Translations under genes and position numbers: made by a program | Source of the DNA: CAILZL01 sp050248275 | GTDB lineage: Bacteria > Pseudomonadota > Gammaproteobacteria > Steroidobacterales > Steroidobacteraceae | Assembly (NCBI GenBank): GCA_050248275.1 | Contig: JBFWSR010000010.1 | Coordinates: 56,200 to 120,199, forward strand | Length of the DNA: 64,000 bases | Direction of reading: 5' to 3' | Shown here: one piece after another, positions 15,735 through 24,818 of the stretch | How positions within the stretch are numbered: the stretch's first letter is position 1 | How the letters are laid out: every line of letters begins with the position of its first letter | The notes under the pieces: model-generated | Told to the model about the DNA's origin: nothing | Databases searched by the model: none | The model's input: the letters and a program-made list of their open reading frames with translations, nothing else

Positions 15735-17495
15735 TTGGCGCGACCTTTGCCTTGCAGGCATTACCCTTATATTGCGCTATGGTTGTGCCTGGGCGCCGGT
15801 CTGGCGGCCGCCCAGGAAGATCACCAGGAAGGTCAGCTATCTGCTTCTACAGAGACGGATGCCGATGCCACTCAGGGCGCTACAGATGGAGCCTCAGAGC
15901 TGAACGCCGTGGAATCGACGGTGGTGCCGGGCGATGCACAACTGGAAGCGCAGGGCGCGCGTATCGGTCGCATCGACATCAAGGTGGTCGATGTGTTCGA
16001 TCCGGAAAATCCCAAGGAATCCGGCAAGCTGTACCGGGCCGCCAACTTTCTGCATATCAATACCCGCGAGCATACCGTCCGGCCGCAGTTGCTGTTCAAG
16101 AGCGGTGAGCCGTATTCGCGTCATGTGCTGGATGAAACGGCGCGCAACCTGCGTGCGCGCCGCTATCTGCAAGACGCCAGCATCGTGCCGGTGAGTTACC
16201 ACCCGGATACCAATACTGTCGATCTGCTGGTGCGGGTACAGGATGTCTGGACCCTTAATCCTGGCGTTTCATATGGTCGCAGTGGTGGCGAGAGCCGCAG
16301 CGGCGCGCAGATCAGCGAGAGCAACCTGCTGGGTCTGGGCAAGGAAATTTCCGTAGACCGGGTACAGGATGTGGATCGCAGCGCCTGGCGATTCGCCTAT
16401 GTCGATCCCAACTTGTTGAGCTCACGTTGGGAGATGGAGGCGCAATACAATAATACCAGTGACGGCGGTTTGCGCAGCCTGTTGCTGGATTATCCGTTTT
16501 ATTCGCTGGACTCACGCTGGAGCGCCGCGGTGGATGTGCTGCACGAGGAGCAAATAGACAAACGTTTCGAGCAGGGCGTGGCCACCGACCAATATCGCAC
16601 TGTGCACAATACCTCGGGTCTGGCGGGGGGGTGGTCCACCGGTTTGCGCGGTCCGGATGCTCTATCCGGTAGTCCCTGGGTACAACGCTGGTCGCTCGGT
16701 TATCGCGTCGATGAATACAGCTATTCACCCGATCCTGTACTGGGTACCACGATCTTGCCGCCGGATTCCCATCTGCGTTATCCGTGGGTGAGCCTGTCCT
16801 GGTTTCAGGATCAATACGAAGTGACGCGCAATCGGGAAAAGATTGCGCGCACCGAAGATCTGTACCTGGGCGCTTCGCTGAGTCTGCGTATCGGTTATGC
16901 CGCGCAGAGCTGGGGTTCGGATCGCAATGCCCTGCTGGTCAAGCTGCAATTGCAGGATGCCTACCGCGTCAGTGAGCGCCAGTATCTGTTTGCCAACTTT
17001 GGCATCAACGGACGGCGCCAGAATGGCCAGTGGCAGGGTACGCTGTTTACCAGCGGTCTGCGCTATGACCTGCGTGAAGGCAATAAAACCCTGCTGGTCG
17101 TCATGTTCAATCACGCCCACAGCGAAAAGCCGGACGACTCACAGCAATTGTATTTGGGCAGCGATGAGGGCATGCGCGGTTATCCGCTGCGGTATCGCAG
17201 CGGTACGCAACGCAGCGTGCTGGCGGTCGAGCAACGCATGTACACCAATACGCAAATACTGCGTTTGCTGAGCGTAGGCGGCGCCGCTTTCGTGGATGTG
17301 GGCCGCATAGGCGGTGAAACCAACCCGATCCCGGGCAGTAAGCGCATTTTCACCGATGTCGGGTTCGGCTTGCGTCTGGGCAACATCCGCTCCAGTCGCG
17401 GCGACATGTTCCATCTGGATGTGGCCTATCCGCTGGATGCCCAGGGCCAGGATCGCAAGCTGCAGTTCTCGGTCACCACCAAGAGTTCGTTCTAG
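15735..17495 (+). CDS. Omp85/BamA-superfamily outer-membrane protein
   Basis: A 586-residue protein. A signal peptide (ALWLCLGAGLAAAQ) is followed by an acidic Ser/Thr/Asp-rich stretch (about 30-75), a POTRA-like segment (IGRIDIKVVDVFDPENP, LLFKSGEPYSRHVLDETARN, LRARRYLQDASIVPV) and a surface-antigen barrel with the RGYPLRYRSG motif and VGGAAFVDVGR, ending in F. Start: TTG at 15735 has AGGAG six bases before it and puts the signal peptide at the N-terminus; GTG 15687 and ATG 15696 lack a ribosome site. With only one or two POTRA modules it is not BamA; it may insert, translocate or anchor something at the outer membrane. Client unknown. Confidence 0.82.
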   Translation: MARPLPCRHYPYIALWLCLGAGLAAAQEDHQEGQLSASTETDADATQGATDGASELNAVESTVVPGDAQLEAQGARIGRIDIKVVDVFDPENPKESGKLYRAANFLHINTREHTVRPQLLFKSGEPYSRHVLDETARNLRARRYLQDASIVPVSYHPDTNTVDLLVRVQDVWTLNPGVSYGRSGGESRSGAQISESNLLGLGKEISVDRVQDVDRSAWRFAYVDPNLLSSRWEMEAQYNNTSDGGLRSLLLDYPFYSLDSRWSAAVDVLHEEQIDKRFEQGVATDQYRTVHNTSGLAGGWSTGLRGPDALSGSPWVQRWSLGYRVDEYSYSPDPVLGTTILPPDSHLRYPWVSLSWFQDQYEVTRNREKIARTEDLYLGASLSLRIGYAAQSWGSDRNALLVKLQLQDAYRVSERQYLFANFGINGRRQNGQWQGTLFTSGLRYDLREGNKTLLVVMFNHAHSEKPDDSQQLYLGSDEGMRGYPLRYRSGTQRSVLAVEQRMYTNTQILRLLSVGGAAFVDVGRIGGETNPIPGSKRIFTDVGFGLRLGNIRSSRGDMFHLDVAYPLDAQGQDRKLQFSVTTKSSF

Positions 17496-17570
17496 CCGGA
17501 GCCAACTGATCGGCATGCCCGCATCTGCTCGGGTATGCTTGCGCGCTGTTTGCCGCGCAGGATTCTATTG

Positions 17571-18821
17571 ATGCGATGGTTCCCCGCTGACGGAGTGGCT
17601 TTGTTGAAGCAGCGCGATTTCTTGCTGTTCGTGCTGCAGCGCATGTTCGGCAATATCGGCGCGCAGATGCTGACCGTGGCGGTGGGCTGGCAGGTGTACG
17701 ACAAGACCGGCAATCCGCTGGATCTGGGCTGGATCGGTTTGTCGCAGTTTGCGCCGTTCGTGGTGTTGATTCTGCCCGCCGGACACTTTGCCGATCATCA
17801 TGACCGCCGGCGTATTTTGTCAGCGTGTTATCTGGTGCATGTGCTGTGTGCCATGGCTCTTGCCATGTATACGTGGTCTGCCGCCACGCAGGTATGGCCC
17901 ATTTTCATGGTGATGACGGTATTGGGCATGGCGCGCGCCTTCGCTACGCCGGCCAGCCAGTCCTTGCTGCCCAATCTGGTGATGCGCGAACTGTTCGGGC
18001 GGGCCATCGCCTACAACTTCACGCTGTTTCAGGTGGCGACCATTCTGGGACCTGTTTTGGGTGGATTGTTATTGCTGGCCGGCATGCAGGCGGTATACGC
18101 AGCCGTGATGATCTGCGGTGTGGTGTGCATGGCCGCAGTTAGGAAGATTCAATATCGCCATGTTGCGCCAGCGCAGCCGGCTGTCACTGCCGCAGCCGAA
18201 AGCGGTGTCAAGGCGCTGTTGAAGGGGTTGAGTTTTGTGCGTGCCCAGCCACTGGTGCTGGGCGCCATCTCGCTGGATCTGGTGGCAGTGTTGTTCGGCG
18301 GCGCGACGGCATTGTTACCCATCTATGCAGGCGATATCCTGCATGTCGGACCTACGGGCCTGGGGATGTTGCGCAGCGCGACGGGTGTGGGTGCGCTGAT
18401 TTGCGCCATCGGACTGAGTGTTTATCCCATCACACGCCATGTGGGGCGATGGCTGTTCGGCAGTGTTTCGCTGTTTGGCGTGTCCACCATCGTGTTCGGC
18501 GCGTCGACCAGTTTCGTGTTGTCGCTGGTTGCGCTGACCATGCTGGGCGCCAGCGACATGGTGAGTGTGTTTGTGCGTCACTATCTGGTGCAGCTGATGA
18601 CGCCCGATGCCATTCGTGGCCGGGTCAGCGCAGTCAGTTCGGTATTCATCGGCGCCTCGAACGAATTGGGTGAATTCGAATCGGGCGTGACTGCCGCATG
18701 GTGGGGCGCAGTTGGAGCGGTCATTGTGGGTGGCAGCGTTACCATGGTGTTGACGTTGTGGTGGATGCGGTTGTTTCCCGCGTTGCGCAACATGGACCGG
18801 TTTCCCGAGCCCATGCGCTAG
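17571..18821 (+). CDS. MFS transporter, EntS-like exporter type
   Basis: A 416-residue major facilitator with about 12 membrane helices. The first cytoplasmic loop has the motif GHFADHHDRRRIL (motif A), and AFATPASQSLLPNLV and FNFTLFQ-like segments (here YNFTLFQVATILGPVLGG) are typical of the subgroup with the enterobactin exporter EntS. ATG 17571 has AGGA eight bases upstream and removes a basic N-terminal extension that the open frame would otherwise add from 17535. It follows the Omp85-like gene by 75 bases on the same strand. Export of a small molecule is likely; substrate unknown. Confidence 0.82.
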   Translation: MRWFPADGVALLKQRDFLLFVLQRMFGNIGAQMLTVAVGWQVYDKTGNPLDLGWIGLSQFAPFVVLILPAGHFADHHDRRRILSACYLVHVLCAMALAMYTWSAATQVWPIFMVMTVLGMARAFATPASQSLLPNLVMRELFGRAIAYNFTLFQVATILGPVLGGLLLLAGMQAVYAAVMICGVVCMAAVRKIQYRHVAPAQPAVTAAAESGVKALLKGLSFVRAQPLVLGAISLDLVAVLFGGATALLPIYAGDILHVGPTGLGMLRSATGVGALICAIGLSVYPITRHVGRWLFGSVSLFGVSTIVFGASTSFVLSLVALTMLGASDMVSVFVRHYLVQLMTPDAIRGRVSAVSSVFIGASNELGEFESGVTAAWWGAVGAVIVGGSVTMVLTLWWMRLFPALRNMDRFPEPMR

Positions 18822-18860
18822 ATATTGCCACACTGGTTATAAATACAGTATCTTGTCCGC

Positions 18861-19958
18861 ATGGTTATGCGGGTCAAACATTCACCGGGTGATGGCGTGT
18901 ATCGTGGGCGCGGCGCAGTTACTAATCCAGCCGGGCGCTTTGAATCGGCTACGGTGGAAGTGGTCGATGATGGCTGGTCACATGAAGCGGAGGATGAGTT
19001 GCAGCGTCTGCCCACCATCGTGCAGGCAGACAGCAGTCGCAGCATCATCACCCGCAATGATTCGCCGGATGTGCGCTTCACGCAGTCCATCAATCCCTAT
19101 CGCGGTTGTGAACATGGCTGCATTTATTGTTTCGCCCGACCCACGCATGCCTATTTCAATCTGTCGCCGGGACTCGATTTTGAAACGCGGCTTTTCTATA
19201 AGCCGGATGCGGTAAAGCTACTGGAAGCGGAACTGGCCAAGCCGAATTATCGCTGTCAGGTCATTGCGCTGGGCACCAACACCGATCCTTATCAGCCCAT
19301 CGAACGCGAGCATCGGCTGATGCGCGGCATTCTGGAACTGCTCGCGCGTTGTCGTCATCCCATCAGCATCGTGACCAAGGGCAATCTGATCGAACGTGAT
19401 CTGGATGTATTGGCGGCAATGGCGGCCAGCAATCTGGTGTCGGTAGCGATCAGCGTCACCACGTTGCGCAACGAGCTGAAACGCACGCTGGAACCGCGCG
19501 CGGCTTCACCGTTGGCGCGTCTGCGCGTCATCAAATCCCTCAGCGATGCGGGTATTCCAGTGACGGTCATGGTGGCGCCGGTCATTCCGTTGCTGACCGA
19601 TCATGAGCTGGAGCACATTCTGGAAGCCGCCTTTGCCGCCGGTGCCCGACATGCCGGTTACTTGTTGCTGCGTTTGCCGCATGAAGTGAAACAACTGTTT
19701 CGCGACTGGTTGCAGACGCATGAACCGCTCAAGGCGCAGCATGTCATGTCCCTGTTGAATCAGATGCGTGGCGGCCGTGATAACGATCCCCGTTTTGGCT
19801 TTCGTCATCGCGGCATGGGGGTGTATGCAGAATTGCTGACGAAGCGTTTTGCGACAGCCTGTCAGCGTATTGGCTTGAATCGTGATGAACATACTGCGCT
19901 GGATACCGATCAGTTTATTCGGCCGGTGCTGACCGGCACGCAGTTGAGTTTGTGGTGA
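18861..19958 (+). CDS. Radical SAM protein, PA0069/SplB-like family
   Basis: A 365-residue radical SAM protein. The [4Fe-4S] motif is CEHGCIYC (CxxxCxxC) near residue 87, inside NPYRGCEHGCIYCFARPTH, the hallmark of this family. VIALGTNTDPYQPIE, ISIVTKGNLIERD and VTVMVAPVIPLLTD are further conserved blocks of the TIM barrel. The family is related in sequence to spore photoproduct lyase but its reaction is unknown. It starts 39 bases after the MFS gene on the same strand and is followed by a terminator-like hairpin at 20002-20030. Confidence 0.9.
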   Translation: MVMRVKHSPGDGVYRGRGAVTNPAGRFESATVEVVDDGWSHEAEDELQRLPTIVQADSSRSIITRNDSPDVRFTQSINPYRGCEHGCIYCFARPTHAYFNLSPGLDFETRLFYKPDAVKLLEAELAKPNYRCQVIALGTNTDPYQPIEREHRLMRGILELLARCRHPISIVTKGNLIERDLDVLAAMAASNLVSVAISVTTLRNELKRTLEPRAASPLARLRVIKSLSDAGIPVTVMVAPVIPLLTDHELEHILEAAFAAGARHAGYLLLRLPHEVKQLFRDWLQTHEPLKAQHVMSLLNQMRGGRDNDPRFGFRHRGMGVYAELLTKRFATACQRIGLNRDEHTALDTDQFIRPVLTGTQLSLW

Positions 19959-20001
19959 GCTGGTATGCATCGATTGTTTTTGCTTTTTGCGCAGGCTTAT
20001 T

Positions 20002-20030
20002 GCATTCCGTTTTACAGAATGCTGCTTTTA
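20002..20030 (+). terminator. Probable intrinsic terminator after radical SAM gene
   Basis: A six-base stem GCATTC/GAATGC with a nine-base loop is followed by TGCTTTTA. The stem is short, so efficiency is uncertain, but the position 44 bases after the stop and before an independent gene fits. Confidence 0.5.
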
Positions 20031-20151
20031 TTTGACTTATTTTGACGATGCCCATGATGTTTGCTTGCCAGAGGGGGGATGTGGCGGATAATGATTCAGA
20101 CATCGGTCGCAAGTGGATGCGACAGGCGTATTCGTATTGAGGTGTAGGTTC

Positions 20152-22257
20152 ATGAACACCAAGCATGATGAGGATGATCTGGACGCAACAGCCGAATTGC
20201 CGTTGCTGGATTTGCAGACGACCCGGTTGCGGTACGCAACGGATGGCATTGAAACAGCGGGGCAAGTTTCGCTGTCATGTTCTGACGCGCCAGAGTCTGA
20301 TCATACAGATTCATTGCCAACATTGGACCTCTCTGGTTTCACCACAGACACAGCTTCCGGCTGGCCGCTGGTTGATGAACTGCTTACCGTGCGCGACAAG
20401 ATTGTCGATCTGGAAGCGGCATTGCTGGATGCCGAGTCTAAGCTGGCAAGGTTGGACAAGCAGCATCAGGAGTTGCAGGCCCGGCATGTGGAGTTGAGCG
20501 CTCATGACGCCGAAGTTATCCGCGATCGCGAGCGGCTGGATGCGGAACGCATGCTGTTGCTTGAGAACCGCAAGCAACTTGAAGAACGGCTTGAATTTCA
20601 CCGGACCGAATCAGCCGCCAGCATCGAAGCGCTACAGCGGCAACTTGACCAGCAGCAGCAACAATTCACGACCGAACGTGCGGCACATGAAGTTCGTCAT
20701 GAGCATCAGCAAGTCGAGCTGGTGCGCCATCAGCAAACCCTCCAGGAATTATCAACCAATCTGCTGAATGAGCAGGCCCGGGCGAATTCGCTGGAGTCCG
20801 ATTTGCAGAACGCAGCCCGGGCGCGCGCCGGTCAGGAGGCTGCCGCCGCAATGCTGGCGCGCAATCTGTCCCATGAATTACTGATAAAAGAGTCATTGCA
20901 GACGGCGCTGGCCCAGCGCGAGCAGCTTATCTATACCCTTGATCAGTCGCAGCAACAACTGACCCTGCAACTTGCTGATGCTGAAGCCCGTCAAGGTCAT
21001 GCCGTGGTGAGATTGAATGAACAGCAACTGAATATGCAGGCGCAGGCACAGCAGATTGGCGACTTGCAAAACAACCTGACGCTGGCCGAAGCGCGTATTA
21101 CGCGCCTTAATGAGCAGGTTGAAAGCGAGCGCGAGCACTGGCGCTCGGCCGAACAGGACAAGGAACGCCTGAACAAACTGGTGAACGCCGAGCGCGATTC
21201 GTATGAAAGCGTACGTGCGGAACTCTCCGGTCGCCTGGCTGAATTGAATGCTTTACAGGAACAATTAACTCAAACCAGGACTGAGATCGCGGCACTGAAT
21301 CTGCAACTCACCGAGCGCAATGCGTTGTTGCGGACTCGTGACGAATTGTTGGCAGAAAAACAGCAGTCATTGCAGCAGATGGTGGAAAGTCAGGCTGCGG
21401 CTTTACATCGTGAGGCTGCACTGGCAAAAGATCTGACTGTCTTGCAGGAGGAATTGCGTCAGACCAAGATTGTCTTGCAAGACCGAGTTCAATTGTTGCA
21501 AGAGACCGAAGCGCACTTGGTTGCGGAACGTCAAGCTAAACAGCAGATGCTGGAGCAGGTGGAAGTGGTTGTACAGCAGTTGCAGCAGATGGAAGCGAAA
21601 CAACATGAACGTGACCAGTTCATACTGGATCAGGCGCGCGAACTGGATCAGTTGCAGCACGCCTCGGCAGAGTTGAACGCTCAACTCCAGCAGGCGCAGT
21701 CGCTCAATGAGACGCAGCGGCTGCGTGTTCAGACGCTGGAGGTGGAGTTGAATACCCGCTTAACGGAACAGGAGCAGCAGGCGGCATTGTTGTCGCAGGT
21801 GCAACAGGAATTGGCGGAAAAACGAGAGGAGCAGGGCGTCAGCGCCAAACAGGTGGAGGCCTTGCAGCAGGAACTGCATCAGCATGTCGAGGCGCTGAAT
21901 GCCATTCGTCGCGACATTCATCAGGTGGCGCAGCAGACGCGTTACCGGGATTCGGATCTGCTGGTGCGTACTCTGACTCGCGCCGATGATGCCGGTGTCG
22001 TGCATTTGCTCAATAAACCAGCGATGGTCATCGGCAGAGCGGATGATGCGGATATCTGCATCCGTTCGGATTCCGTCAGCCGTCGTCATGGCTGTCTGCG
22101 GGTCGGCCGCGACGTGGTCATAATCGAAGATCTCGGCAGTACCAATGGTTGCTATGTCAATGGCAAACGCGTCAAGCGGCAGTTGCTCAAGGATGGCGAC
22201 AAGCTGGAAGTGGGGAATGTCATGTTCCGGTTTGCGGCCCGGGTCAGCCAGGCGTAA
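20152..22257 (+). CDS. Long coiled-coil protein with C-terminal FHA domain
   Basis: A 701-residue cytoplasmic protein. The first 90 residues are acidic and low in structure, about 90-610 is an almost unbroken Glu/Gln/Leu-rich coiled coil, and the last 85 residues are a forkhead-associated domain with VIGRADDADICI, SVSRRHGCLRV and DLGSTNGCYVNGKRV, so the phosphothreonine-binding Arg, Ser, Arg-His and Asn are all present. FHA domains bind phosphothreonine peptides, so a Ser/Thr kinase partner is implied but none is in the window. ATG 20152 is preceded by GAGGTGTAGG. A scaffolding role is plausible; no family name is safe. Confidence 0.82.
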   Translation: MNTKHDEDDLDATAELPLLDLQTTRLRYATDGIETAGQVSLSCSDAPESDHTDSLPTLDLSGFTTDTASGWPLVDELLTVRDKIVDLEAALLDAESKLARLDKQHQELQARHVELSAHDAEVIRDRERLDAERMLLLENRKQLEERLEFHRTESAASIEALQRQLDQQQQQFTTERAAHEVRHEHQQVELVRHQQTLQELSTNLLNEQARANSLESDLQNAARARAGQEAAAAMLARNLSHELLIKESLQTALAQREQLIYTLDQSQQQLTLQLADAEARQGHAVVRLNEQQLNMQAQAQQIGDLQNNLTLAEARITRLNEQVESEREHWRSAEQDKERLNKLVNAERDSYESVRAELSGRLAELNALQEQLTQTRTEIAALNLQLTERNALLRTRDELLAEKQQSLQQMVESQAAALHREAALAKDLTVLQEELRQTKIVLQDRVQLLQETEAHLVAERQAKQQMLEQVEVVVQQLQQMEAKQHERDQFILDQARELDQLQHASAELNAQLQQAQSLNETQRLRVQTLEVELNTRLTEQEQQAALLSQVQQELAEKREEQGVSAKQVEALQQELHQHVEALNAIRRDIHQVAQQTRYRDSDLLVRTLTRADDAGVVHLLNKPAMVIGRADDADICIRSDSVSRRHGCLRVGRDVVIIEDLGSTNGCYVNGKRVKRQLLKDGDKLEVGNVMFRFAARVSQA

Positions 22258-22277
22258 AGCTCAGGATCTGGTGCGAC

Positions 22278-22733
22278 TTAAGCCATGGGTTGCTTTAGCT
22301 GCAGCGGTTGGCCGTCTACGACGAATTCCATGGAGATCGAGTTCAGGCAGTAACGCAGCCCGGTGGGTGCCGGGCCATCTTCAAATACATGGCCCAGATG
22401 ACCGTCGCAGCGCTGACAACGGATTTCCACGCGCATCATGCCGTGGCTGAAATCTTTCAGTTCGCGGATATGCTGTGGATCATAAGGTTGATAGAAGCTT
22501 GGCCAGCCGGTGCCGGATTCAAACTTTGCTGTGGACTTGAACAGGGGCAGGCCACACAGCCTGCAGCAATAGGTGCCCGGTTTCTTGTTGCTGAGCAGAC
22601 CGCCGCAAAAGGGCGGCTCCGTGCCTTGATTGAGCAATACCCGTTTTTCTTCGGCGTCAAGGTGCTGTGCCAGTGCAGCACGTTCGTCCGCGCTCAGGGC
22701 CCGTAGGTCAAAGCCGCTGGTGGAAGTGGTCAT
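22278..22733 (-). CDS. msrB: Peptide-methionine (R)-S-oxide reductase
   Basis: A 151-residue MsrB. The zinc site is formed by CRLC near residue 58 and CQRC near 107; SGTGWPSFYQP near 73-83, GHLGHVFEDGPAPTGLRYC and NSISM contain the substrate-binding residues and the catalytic cysteine (GLRYCLNS). It reduces methionine R-sulfoxide in proteins using thioredoxin. It lacks a signal peptide, so it is cytoplasmic. The start overlaps the folD stop by four bases, making a two-gene operon. Confidence 0.95.
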   Translation of the reverse strand: MTTSTSGFDLRALSADERAALAQHLDAEEKRVLLNQGTEPPFCGGLLSNKKPGTYCCRLCGLPLFKSTAKFESGTGWPSFYQPYDPQHIRELKDFSHGMMRVEIRCQRCDGHLGHVFEDGPAPTGLRYCLNSISMEFVVDGQPLQLKQPMA

Positions 22734-23602
22734 GATCGCTGGCTCCGGCGTTCAAAGGCAATGAGGGTATTGTTGAGCAGGCAGGCAATGGTCATTGGAC
22801 CCACGCCACCGGGGACGGGAGTGATGGCCGAAGCATGTGGCAATGCTTCTTGAGTAGCAACATCGCCCACCAGTCTGGATTTGCCTTCCGCAGCCGGGAC
22901 GCGATTGATGCCGACATCAATGACCACCGCACCAGGTTTGATCCAGTCGCCGCGAATCATTTCCGGTCTGCCGACGGCGGCCACCAGGATGTCGGCGCTG
23001 CGGCACATGGTGGGCAGGTCGCGGGTGCGCGAGTGCGCGATGGTGACGGTGCAATCGGCCTGCAGCAGCAATTGCGCTATCGGCTTGCCGACGATATTGG
23101 AACGTCCGACTACCACGGCATGCAGACCTGACAGACTGGGCAGCGCTTCCTTGAGCAGCAACATGCAGCCGCTCGGCGTGCACGGCACCAGGCCCGGCTG
23201 GCCGGTCATCAACCGGCCGGCGTTGATGGGATGAAAGCCGTCCACATCCTTGTCGGGATCGATGGCTTGCAGGATACGATCGGCGCAGATGTGTTTGGGC
23301 AGAGGTAACTGCACCAGAATGCCGTCCACCTGCGGATCGGCATTGAGTTCAGCTACCAGTTTCAGCAGCGCCGTTTCACTGGTGCCTGCATCCAGCCTGT
23401 GCTCAATGGAACGCATGCCCACTTCCACCGTGGCCTTGCCCTTGTTGCGCACATACACCTGGCTGGCGGGATCTTCGCCAACCAGCACGACTGCCAGCCC
23501 CGGCGCACGTCCATGTTGCGCGACCAGTTGAGTAACGCGGGCGGCAATGGTTCGACGCAGCCGCGCTGCAACAGCGGCGCCATCAATAATCTGGGCGGGC
23601 AT
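22730..23602 (-). CDS. folD: Bifunctional methylene-THF dehydrogenase/cyclohydrolase
   Basis: A 290-residue FolD. Conserved blocks are YVRNKGKATVEVGM (active-site Tyr and Lys), GILVQLPLPKH, PDKDVDGFHPINAGRL, VVGRSNIVGKPIAQLLL (dinucleotide site), GAVVIDVGINR and PVPGGVGPMTIACLL near the C-terminus. It interconverts 5,10-methylene- and 10-formyl-tetrahydrofolate for one-carbon metabolism in the cytoplasm. It is the first gene of a pair with msrB. Confidence 0.96.
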   Translation of the reverse strand: MPAQIIDGAAVAARLRRTIAARVTQLVAQHGRAPGLAVVLVGEDPASQVYVRNKGKATVEVGMRSIEHRLDAGTSETALLKLVAELNADPQVDGILVQLPLPKHICADRILQAIDPDKDVDGFHPINAGRLMTGQPGLVPCTPSGCMLLLKEALPSLSGLHAVVVGRSNIVGKPIAQLLLQADCTVTIAHSRTRDLPTMCRSADILVAAVGRPEMIRGDWIKPGAVVIDVGINRVPAAEGKSRLVGDVATQEALPHASAITPVPGGVGPMTIACLLNNTLIAFERRSQRS

Positions 23603-23811
23603 GTGAATGGATCTCGTGCTCGATGGATATTCAAGGTCACAAGTTTAGCAGGCTGCGGCAGGGCTGTTTTCAATCGTCGGTATTTGAGTTGCATGTGCGC
23701 TGCGTCACGCGATCTGCCGTCTTTCGCGGCCGACAAGCCGGGCGCGTCAGCGGCGCGTGGCAGAATCACGGCGCTTCGATTTCGATGCCGTGGTTCGGAC
23801 AGGAATTATTC

Positions 23812-24654
23812 ATGCGCATTTTTTCCGGTGGTTTGTCCTTGTTGTTGCTGAGTCTGGGTGGCGTGCTGAATGCTCAGGCTGAAGTCAGGCAGATGCCATG
23901 GGAAGCCTCACCGCCGCCGCGGCTGGTGGAAGATCGTTTGCGGATTGAAGTGGGTTTGTGGAATGTGGGCATGGATACTTATTTGCGCGCCGATGCGACC
24001 TCTGCCCAGCCCGGTACGACCCTGGATGGCGAATCCGATGTCGGATTGGCCGACAGCCGCCTGATGCCTGACATTGAGCTGACTTTGTTACCGGGAAAGC
24101 GGCATTTGTTGCGAGTGAATGGGTTCAGTTCGCGCCGCAACGGTTCGGCGGTGCTGACTCGCGATGTGCAATTCGATGGTAATGACTATTTTGCGGGCGA
24201 CCTGGTCAAAAGCACGCTGAATCTCGACATGCTGGGTGTGGGTTATGCCTATCGGCTGTTCAAGACGCCGCGCTATGAGCTGGATATTGGCGCCGATGTG
24301 CAGATTACTGCCGTAGAGGCCAATGTCTATGTCCCCCGGCGGGGTATTCGTGAAGCCGATGACGGCGTGTTGCCAATTCCCATGCTGGATGCCGAAGCCC
24401 GTTGGGAAGTGTGGCCCAGGTGGCAATTGTTGGCGCGTTATCGCTGGCTCGGGGACAGCGGCAACAATGGCGAAGTCAAGGGGCGGTTGGCCGACTGGCG
24501 GGTTGGCGTGCAGTGGCAATTCAGCCAGCATCTGGGTCTGGGGCTGCATTACCGCAGTTTTGGCATCCAGGTCGATTCCGCTTCCACCAACCATCCGGGC
24601 GCCTTGCGGCTGGATTATCAGGGCGTGCAACTGGCGTTTCGCGCCAGCATGTAA
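23812..24654 (+). CDS. Putative outer-membrane beta-barrel protein
   Basis: A 280-residue protein with a signal peptide (RIFSGGLSLLLLSLGGVLNAQA) and alternating hydrophobic/polar strands: LRIEVGLWNVGMDTYLRA, SRLMPDIELTLLPGKRHLLRV, LDMLGVGYAYRLFK, YELDIGADVQITAVEANVYV in pieces, and LGLGLHYRSFGIQVDS. The size and pattern suit an eight- to twelve-strand barrel. No specific family is recognised. ATG 23812 has AGGAA six bases upstream; the open frame further upstream to 23623 has no signal sequence. It is separated by 164 bases from the RND adaptor and need not be part of that pump. Confidence 0.7.
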   Translation: MRIFSGGLSLLLLSLGGVLNAQAEVRQMPWEASPPPRLVEDRLRIEVGLWNVGMDTYLRADATSAQPGTTLDGESDVGLADSRLMPDIELTLLPGKRHLLRVNGFSSRRNGSAVLTRDVQFDGNDYFAGDLVKSTLNLDMLGVGYAYRLFKTPRYELDIGADVQITAVEANVYVPRRGIREADDGVLPIPMLDAEARWEVWPRWQLLARYRWLGDSGNNGEVKGRLADWRVGVQWQFSQHLGLGLHYRSFGIQVDSASTNHPGALRLDYQGVQLAFRASM

Positions 24655-24818
24655 GGAGACGGCGGGTTTTCATCGGGGCGCAGCCGCATTGCTTCTTCCA
24701 AATTCAGTGAACCACTGGGTGAATTGCCTGTGCAAGTCTGCGTAAACTTGCGATCCTGAATGCCGCAGCGACCTTGGGGCTGACTGCGGTTGCAAGCGGT
24801 ATTTCCAAAGGATTCGGC

